From: CAYLKS01 sp964384205 [NCBI: uncultured bacterium]
GTDB taxonomy: Bacteria > JAGOEH01
NCBI GenBank assembly: GCA_964384205.1
Contig: CAYLKS010000084.1
Coordinates: 1-10,419, forward strand
Reading direction: 5' to 3'
DNA: 10,419 nucleotides
In this document: one piece after another, positions 5,288 through 10,419 of the stretch
Layout of the letters: every line of letters starts with the position of its first letter
Numbering within the stretch: position 1 is the first letter of the stretch
Translations under genes and position numbers: made by a program
Notes under the pieces: generated by a model
What the model was told of the DNA's origin: nothing
What the model saw: the letters and a program-made list of their open reading frames with translations, nothing else
Databases searched by the model: none

Positions 5288-8200
5288 CTATTTTACTTTT
5301 ATGAATAATAATGTCTCATCATCTTTTTTATGAGGATATTGTTTTTTTATATTTTTAAGAATATTATTCATTAATAATTCCAAATCTGTAAATTGTCTAA
5401 TATATAAATCAACAATTTCTAAAAAAAGAAATTCATCTAACACCTTAGTTTTATTTTTACTGTAATTACTAAAGACACCATCTGTATAAAGACACAAAAT
5501 ATCTCCTTCATTTATCTCAAGACTATATCCTTTAGCTTTATATCCTGGAATCATACCCAAAGGAAATGAATTAGCTTTTTTTATATAAAAAAGAGAATCT
5601 TTAGATTTATCAAAAAACAAAGGGAAAGGGTGTCCAGCAGAATAAACATATAATCTGTACTTTTCTAAATCCATTATTGTATAAACCAAAGTAGAATAAT
5701 AATAATAATTATAATTTTTAATCAAAAAATCATTAATTTTAGAAAGAACAAATTGCGCATCTAATAAATTATTTTTATAAAAATTAAATATTGTTTTTAT
5801 CTGAGCTGTTATCAAAGAAGAATTCAATCCATGCCCTGCAATATCTCCCACTATAAAAACAAATTTTTTACTACCTATTTTTTTTATATCATAAAAATCC
5901 CCTCCAGCATTAAAATAAGGAGAATAAAATAATTTCAAATCTATTTCTTCTATAAAATCATTACCAGATTTTAAGATCTCTCTTTGCATCTTTGATAAAG
6001 CATTAATTTCAGATTTTATTCTATAAACTGCCAATCGTCTTTTATAAACAAAAAGAAAAATAAAAAACATACTAATTGATATTACTAAAAATATTAAAAA
6101 AAGAATTCCCTTCTTTTCCCACCAATATCTATCAATAAAAATTCTAAAATTTAAAGCAGCATTATTAACAGAAAATAAATTATTTCCTGCAATAAAAAAT
6201 CTAAGATTATATACCCCACTTTTTAAATTAAGTAAATTTATTTCATTCATATTATGAGCATTTATTTTTTTCTCTAAATTAAAAAATGTAAAAATATCAA
6301 AATCACTTTTAATACTATTTCCTTCAAATTTAAATCGTATATCCTTAACACCTGCTCCCAAATTTAACACACACTTATTACACTCTATATATTGATTATC
6401 TACAAAAATAGAATCTATCCTAATCTCTGGTCTAACTAAAAAATACGACAACTCTTTTAATGGTATCTTTAAAATATCAAAATCAGTAAAAATATAATAA
6501 CAATCTCCTATTCTTTTAATTTTTTTTATACTATTATTAAAAGGCAAAAGAGAAGAAAAATCCCAAATCCCGCCTTTTACATAAAAATAAATACTATTAT
6601 TATTATAAAAACAATTTTTATCAATAAATTTACAGTTATCAATTAAATTAGCAAACATTAATTCTTTATATATATCTCCATTTTTATTCATTATATAAAA
6701 GTATTTATGAGATAGAACATAAAAACGATCATCAATACAAAAATCTAATATTTTTTCATTGGTATGAAAAAAATTATCTATGCTGTCATTACTATATTTA
6801 AAAATCCTATTTCCTTTTAATATATAAAATTTATTATTACTATAATGCACTTTACTACAATTTAATAAAGAATCTTTTAATAAAATGACATCTTTAGCAA
6901 ACTTATATATATATAAATTATTATGAATATAAATAAATATTTCATCATCTTTTACGTTAATCACTGACCTATCAAAATCAAAAAATAATTCAGAAGATGG
7001 TTCTATTTCCTTTAATTTCCCCAAGTTATTATTAAAATATAAATACAAATTAAAATAATTATCAAGGAATAAAAAAATCTTTCTCCCTTCACTTTCAATT
7101 ATCTTAACTTTTTTAAAATAAAATCCTTTAGATAAAAGTTTTATCGGCTTTCCATCCATATATAAAAAATTGTCAACACAATAGATATTACTTGTTAAAT
7201 TAATACAATTTTTCACCATCTTGTGAGCTCTGGATTTCTTTAACATTAAAGAATTATTATCTATAAAAAAATTATGTTTTTTCCCTGAATGTCGAATAAA
7301 AATAGTATCTTTCAACATAACAGAACGATAACCTCTTAAATCATATCTAATCTTCTTTATAATATTAAAATTTACTATATCATATATTAATATTGATTCT
7401 TTTGTAATTATATAAAAAAACTTCCCATTAAAATAAGATTTTTTAATTATATCTTTTTTATTTAAATCTAATTTAAGTTCAAAAATTTTTCCATCTTTTA
7501 TAACAAAGACATTTCTAAAAAAAACAAAAATAAATTTATCTTTTATTTGTAATACCTCTTTTAATTTTGTAAGATTATATTTAAATTCAAATTCTTTAAT
7601 ACATAAATATGGAAAAATATAATATCCAGAATTTGTATTTACATGAAAAGAATTTTTATTATCAATAAAAAAAGATTTAATATAAAATCCCATATCTAAT
7701 ACATCCACTATTTTCTCTATATTTTCACCTATCAAAAAAAAAGAAACCTTATCATACCCCAAATATATATTTTCTAACCCCAAAGGCAAAATTTTACTGA
7801 ACTTCGGACTATATTCTATTCTTCTTACAATTTCAAAAGTGTCTTTATAACTATAAATACTATTTGCTTTCTGAATATATAATTTATTTTCACTCTTCCA
7901 GATATTACCAACACTATCACTTAAAAATATTAATTCATCTTTTCTTATTCTATACAACTTATTACTATTGCTTAAAAAAAAGACATCCCGCCCTATAACA
8001 ATATAATATTTTATGAAAACTCCCTCATTTATTTGACTAATTTTTTTAACTATCCCTTTTTGATAAAAATATAAATTTTTGTCAAAAGTAAAATAAAAAA
8101 CATTTGAATCAATCATTACAGGCTTATTAATATTACTAAACTCAAATTTATTATAATTTAAATTAACCTCTATCAATGTATCTTTTTTAAATTTAAAAAT

Positions 8201-8503
8201 TTTTGTTTTTCCTATAAAATATAGACTCGAATCAAAAGATATAGAATAGTTTACTATAGTACCATTACACCTATAAACTTCTTTAAACAAATTATTTCTA
8301 ATAATATATAAAAAATACTTATTTTCTTTAATACCTATAGCAAAAATATTATCTTTATAATTAAACACCATTCTGATATTTGAATCTTCTGGAAGAGGAA
8401 TTTTTCTATAGAAAAAACTTGGCTTTCTTTCATTTAAAATTTTATTTGCAAATATAGATATGGATGATAAAAAAAATATAAACACTATAACAAAGTTTCC
8501 CAT
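5288..8503 (-). CDS. Transmembrane propeller sensor with SpoIIE/PPM phosphatase domain
   Basis: A 1071-residue membrane sensor phosphatase. Residues 1-19 form a signal peptide (MGNFVIVFIFFLSSISIFA). Residues about 22-690 are aromatic-rich beta repeats, best read as one or two beta-propellers like those of two-component regulator propeller proteins. A Y_Y_Y-like beta-sandwich follows at about 692-790, then one membrane helix at 799-820 followed by Lys-Arg-Arg. A helical linker leads to the cytoplasmic SpoIIE-type Ser/Thr phosphatase at about 850-1071. The metal-site motifs are intact: GGDFYD (Asp869, Asp872), GDIAGHG (Asp887), YTDGV (Asp1008) and DDET (Asp1061-Asp1062). In this family (RsbU, RsbP, SpoIIE) the usual substrate is a phosphorylated STAS anti-sigma antagonist; none is encoded nearby. 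The start lacks a clear Shine-Dalgarno, but the signal peptide begins exactly there. The propeller part is extremely AT-rich (15% GC in one 60-base line). The ligand is unknown. Confidence 0.93.
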   Translation of the reverse strand: MGNFVIVFIFFLSSISIFANKILNERKPSFFYRKIPLPEDSNIRMVFNYKDNIFAIGIKENKYFLYIIRNNLFKEVYRCNGTIVNYSISFDSSLYFIGKTKIFKFKKDTLIEVNLNYNKFEFSNINKPVMIDSNVFYFTFDKNLYFYQKGIVKKISQINEGVFIKYYIVIGRDVFFLSNSNKLYRIRKDELIFLSDSVGNIWKSENKLYIQKANSIYSYKDTFEIVRRIEYSPKFSKILPLGLENIYLGYDKVSFFLIGENIEKIVDVLDMGFYIKSFFIDNKNSFHVNTNSGYYIFPYLCIKEFEFKYNLTKLKEVLQIKDKFIFVFFRNVFVIKDGKIFELKLDLNKKDIIKKSYFNGKFFYIITKESILIYDIVNFNIIKKIRYDLRGYRSVMLKDTIFIRHSGKKHNFFIDNNSLMLKKSRAHKMVKNCINLTSNIYCVDNFLYMDGKPIKLLSKGFYFKKVKIIESEGRKIFLFLDNYFNLYLYFNNNLGKLKEIEPSSELFFDFDRSVINVKDDEIFIYIHNNLYIYKFAKDVILLKDSLLNCSKVHYSNNKFYILKGNRIFKYSNDSIDNFFHTNEKILDFCIDDRFYVLSHKYFYIMNKNGDIYKELMFANLIDNCKFIDKNCFYNNNSIYFYVKGGIWDFSSLLPFNNSIKKIKRIGDCYYIFTDFDILKIPLKELSYFLVRPEIRIDSIFVDNQYIECNKCVLNLGAGVKDIRFKFEGNSIKSDFDIFTFFNLEKKINAHNMNEINLLNLKSGVYNLRFFIAGNNLFSVNNAALNFRIFIDRYWWEKKGILFLIFLVISISMFFIFLFVYKRRLAVYRIKSEINALSKMQREILKSGNDFIEEIDLKLFYSPYFNAGGDFYDIKKIGSKKFVFIVGDIAGHGLNSSLITAQIKTIFNFYKNNLLDAQFVLSKINDFLIKNYNYYYYSTLVYTIMDLEKYRLYVYSAGHPFPLFFDKSKDSLFYIKKANSFPLGMIPGYKAKGYSLEINEGDILCLYTDGVFSNYSKNKTKVLDEFLFLEIVDLYIRQFTDLELLMNNILKNIKKQYPHKKDDETLLFIKVK

Positions 8504-8529
8504 ATAATTATATATAATTCATTTTTTTT

Positions 8530-8535
8530 ATTATA
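8530..8535 (-). promoter_or_regulatory. Likely -10 element of the SpoIIE-type gene
   Basis: On the minus strand a perfect TATAAT (8535-8530), preceded by TTG, lies 26 bases before the ATG at 8503 and predicts a leader of about 20 bases. The nearest -35-like hexamer, TTGTCA at 8562-8557, is 21 bases away, too far for a standard spacer. The leader shows no ribosome-binding site. Confidence 0.45.
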
Positions 8536-8555
8536 CAAGAAAAAAATTTTTGGAC

Positions 8556-8584
8556 TTGACAAAAAACAAATATTATATTAATAT
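8556..8584 (+). promoter_or_regulatory. Likely sigma-70-type promoter of the phosphofructokinase gene
   Basis: A perfect -35 TTGACA (8556-8561) is followed after 17 bases by TAATAT (8579-8584, 4 of 6 matches). The predicted start near 8591 gives a leader of about 25 bases carrying AAAGGAG at 8602-8608, 7 bases before the ATG at 8616. The promoter lies inside a possible upstream TTG extension of the frame (from 8550), which argues against that longer start. Confidence 0.65.
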
Positions 8585-8615
8585 AAAGGATTTATTCAAA
8601 CAAAGGAGACAAATA

Positions 8616-9881
8616 ATGACGGCTCTTAATCAAAAAACATTAGGAATATTATGCGGTGGCGGACCTGCCCCGGGTTTTAATAGCGTAATAAGTTCTGTTA
8701 CTATTGAAGCAAAAAAAAATGGATGGGAAGTATTTGGTATTTATGATGGATTTTCTCATCTTGCAAAGGGTGAAAAAAAAGTTATTCCATTAACCATTGA
8801 CATGGTTAGCAGAATCCATCTTGATGGTGGTAGTATTATAAGAACATCAAGAGTAAATCCTACTAAAAATGAAAAATTAATGCATAATGTAGTAAATACA
8901 TTAATTGATCTCGGAATAACTCACCTTGTTACAATAGGCGGTGATGATACTGCCTTTTCTGCGTACAATGTAGCAAAATATTCACGTGAAAAATTAGGAA
9001 TGGAAATAAAAGTCGCTCATGTTCCAAAAACTATTGATAATGACCTCCCTTTACCAGAAGGTATACCAACTTTCGGTTTTGAAACAGCACGATCTTTAGG
9101 TGCTCAAATTGTTTCCAACCTTATGGAAGATGCAAAAACTACTGGAAGATGGTTCTTCGTACAGGCAATGGGACGAGTAGCCGGACATTTAGCATTGGGA
9201 ATCGGTAAAAGCGCTGGTGCTACCATCACAATTATCCCAGAAGAATTCAAAGAAGAAAAAATAAAACTTCAAACTATTGTTGATATCTTAGTTGGTGCTA
9301 TTATAAAAAGACTTGCCAGTGGTAAAGGCCATGGCGTGGCAGTTGTTGCTGAAGGTTTAATAGAAAAAATTGATAAAGAAGACTTTGAAGCTTTAGAGCA
9401 TGTTGAAAAAGATGAACATGGACATATTAGATATGCTGAATTAAATTTCTCTGATCTACTAAAAAAAGAAGTGAAAAAAACACTGAATAGTCTTGGCATA
9501 AAAATGACAATCGTTGATAAAGAAATTGGATATGAAGTAAGATGTGCTCCACCTAATGCCTTTGATGTTGAATATACAAGAAATTTAGGTTTTGCTGCCT
9601 TCGATTTTCTAAATAAAGAAGGCACTAATGCTATCATTACTATCCAGAATAATCAAATTGTACCCATTCCTTTTGATGAAATCTTAGATCCTATTACAGG
9701 TAAAACTCAAGTTAGAATGGTAAATATAGATTCTATTCAATACAGAATTGCCAGACAATATATGATTAGATTAGAAAAAGAAGATTTTGATTCAACTATA
9801 GATATTGAAAAAATGTCTGTAGTTGCAAATATGTCACCTGATGAATTTATAAAACGCTTCAAATATCTAACAGAAATGTAA
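8616..9881 (+). CDS. pfp: Phosphofructokinase, pyrophosphate-dependent type
   Basis: A 421-residue cytosolic glycolytic enzyme that phosphorylates fructose 6-phosphate to fructose 1,6-bisphosphate. The N-terminal phosphate-binding loop is GILCGGGPAPGFN (10-22). Two residues separate the phosphoryl donors in this family. GGDDT (108-112) has Asp111 where ATP enzymes have Gly (GGDGS), and PKTIDND (137-143) has Lys138 where ATP enzymes have Gly (PGTIDND). Both point to pyrophosphate as donor and a reversible reaction. The catalytic base is predicted as Asp141, and MGR (185-187) contacts the sugar phosphate. The start at 8616 is preferred over a TTG at 8550 because AAAGGAG lies 7 bases upstream and the likely promoter lies between them. 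GC is higher than in most neighbours, as expected for a conserved, well-expressed gene. Donor specificity is inferred; pfp is used as the symbol on that basis. Confidence 0.93.
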   Translation: MTALNQKTLGILCGGGPAPGFNSVISSVTIEAKKNGWEVFGIYDGFSHLAKGEKKVIPLTIDMVSRIHLDGGSIIRTSRVNPTKNEKLMHNVVNTLIDLGITHLVTIGGDDTAFSAYNVAKYSREKLGMEIKVAHVPKTIDNDLPLPEGIPTFGFETARSLGAQIVSNLMEDAKTTGRWFFVQAMGRVAGHLALGIGKSAGATITIIPEEFKEEKIKLQTIVDILVGAIIKRLASGKGHGVAVVAEGLIEKIDKEDFEALEHVEKDEHGHIRYAELNFSDLLKKEVKKTLNSLGIKMTIVDKEIGYEVRCAPPNAFDVEYTRNLGFAAFDFLNKEGTNAIITIQNNQIVPIPFDEILDPITGKTQVRMVNIDSIQYRIARQYMIRLEKEDFDSTIDIEKMSVVANMSPDEFIKRFKYLTEM

Positions 9882-9903
9882 AAATTATTTTCTTTTCAAA
9901 TGT

Positions 9904-9942
9904 AAAAAAGCAGGCTTTATTTATTTAAAGCCTGCTTTTTTT
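9904..9942. terminator. Bidirectional Rho-independent terminator
   Basis: GCAGGCTTTA (9910-9919) pairs perfectly with TAAAGCCTGC (9926-9935) around a 6-base loop. Flanking runs of six A and seven T extend the pairing and give a T-tract on either strand. It lies 22 bases after the phosphofructokinase stop and 22 bases beyond the end of the convergent chemoreceptor gene, so it can end both transcripts. Confidence 0.93.
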
Positions 9943-9964
9943 ATTGGTGATAATATTTTTAATT

Positions 9965-10419
9965 TTAAACTTCGGCTAAACCTGTAGGTTGTTCAGTTTG
10001 ATTATTATTATTATTTAAAAAATTATTATTGTTTAAAACAGATTCCCTACTATCCACTTTATATTGCTGAGCAAAATGTAAGAGTTCTTCTACCTTTAAA
10101 TTTACATCAGAAATAGCTTTTACAATTTCTCCTAAACCGGAAGAATTCTCTAATGAAGATGTATTTATTATCTCTACATTTTTCAAAATTTGTTCTATTG
10201 CATTTTTCTGTTCCTCAAGAGCATTTACTGTATGATTAACAAACTCTACTGTTCCCTGGAAAGCATCATTTATTTCCCCCATAATCTTATTTGTTTCCTG
10301 AACAGCCTCATTAACTTTCTCTATTTTTGTAACATTCGATGTTATTGCTCTCACTATAGAAGATATATTGTTATTTTTATTAGTAATAAGATCTGATATT
10401 TCTTTTGTAGAATTTTGAG
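9965..10419 (-). CDS. Methyl-accepting chemotaxis protein, C-terminal part (5' end outside window)
   Basis: The last 151 or so residues of a chemoreceptor; the frame stays open to the right edge, so the gene begins beyond 10419. The visible part is a long helix with heptad character, as in the descending arm of the cytoplasmic signalling hairpin. Examples are NSTKEISDLI, VNEAVQETNKIMGEIN, VNALEEQKNAIEQI and a SLENSSGLGEIVKAI stretch typical of receptor C-terminal arms. The CheA/CheW-binding hairpin tip and sensor domain are not in view, which keeps the call below certain. The tail is asparagine-rich (NNNNFLNNNNN) and ends TEQPTGLAEV. It has no aromatic CheR/CheB-binding pentapeptide of the NWETF kind. 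A GTG at 10352-10354 is internal, not a start. It converges on the phosphofructokinase gene across a shared terminator. Confidence 0.85.
   Translation of the reverse strand, partial: QNSTKEISDLITNKNNNISSIVRAITSNVTKIEKVNEAVQETNKIMGEINDAFQGTVEFVNHTVNALEEQKNAIEQILKNVEIINTSSLENSSGLGEIVKAISDVNLKVEELLHFAQQYKVDSRESVLNNNNFLNNNNNQTEQPTGLAEV
10001..10034. repeat. ATT triplet runs encoding the asparagine-rich receptor tail
   Basis: Two runs of ATT on the plus strand (10001-10015 and about 10022-10030) read as AAT asparagine codons on the minus strand, interrupted by Phe-Leu. Runs like this can change length by slippage without breaking the frame. Confidence 0.7.

Noticed and set aside
8550-8615. 22-residue N-terminal extension of the phosphofructokinase from a TTG start
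   Set aside because: The likely promoter lies inside it, and a good ribosome site precedes the ATG at 8616, where family similarity also begins.
9269-9637. 122-residue minus-strand frame inside the phosphofructokinase gene
   Set aside because: It is a reverse-strand shadow of a strongly conserved enzyme, with low-complexity Ser/Phe/Lys composition.
10190-10396. 68-residue plus-strand frame opposite the chemoreceptor gene
   Set aside because: It lies opposite typical receptor coiled-coil coding sequence; its hydrophobic look comes from reverse reading of an AT-rich helix gene.
1-10419. CRISPR array, transposon, integrase or defence island
   Set aside because: No regularly spaced repeats, terminal inverted repeats, transposase or nuclease genes were seen. 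The tRNA has no downstream duplicated 3' end to suggest an attachment site.

Overview
The window comes from a strongly AT-rich bacterial chromosome. Hand counts on sample lines give about 15-20% GC in the least conserved genes and about 35-48% in the most conserved blocks. It carries ordinary core genes (ftsK, a tRNA-Arg gene, gpsA, a phosphofructokinase) mixed with signalling genes (a diguanylate cyclase, CheZ, a SpoIIE-type phosphatase, a chemoreceptor and a LacI-type regulator). The chemotaxis genes suggest a motile or once motile organism. The phosphofructokinase has the residues of the pyrophosphate-dependent type, which suggests a fermentative or energy-sparing glycolysis. No gene allows a confident phylum assignment. 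No mobile element, integrase, CRISPR array or phage gene was seen.

Layout. Positions 1-2571 hold a tight plus-strand run: the 3' end of ftsK, a PAS-GAF-GGDEF diguanylate cyclase overlapping it by 29 bases, and cheZ starting 6 bases later. A recognisable sigma-70-like promoter then serves tRNA-Arg(ACG) (2632-2705), and gpsA follows (2739-3728). gpsA converges on a LacI-family regulator on the minus strand (3766-4797). The next 490 bases (4798-5287) have no credible gene but hold short exact tandem duplications, a palindrome and a weak hairpin. A very large minus-strand gene follows (5288-8503), encoding a predicted exported propeller sensor, one membrane helix and a cytoplasmic SpoIIE/PPM phosphatase domain. 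It is divergent from a PPi-type phosphofructokinase gene (8616-9881). That gene ends at a strong hairpin terminator shared with a convergent, partly visible chemoreceptor gene at the right edge.

How the genes may work together. The diguanylate cyclase (c-di-GMP synthesis), CheZ (CheY-P dephosphorylation) and chemoreceptor all belong to control of motility and behaviour. The SpoIIE-type sensor phosphatase probably feeds a partner-switching pathway whose other members (STAS antagonist, anti-sigma kinase) are not in the window. The LacI-type protein has an unusual hinge-helix sequence and no adjacent target operon. No defence system or wholly new gene system could be supported. The most distinctive items are the propeller-SpoIIE sensor, the ftsK-cyclase-cheZ arrangement, the cysteine-bearing PAS domain and the odd LacI hinge.
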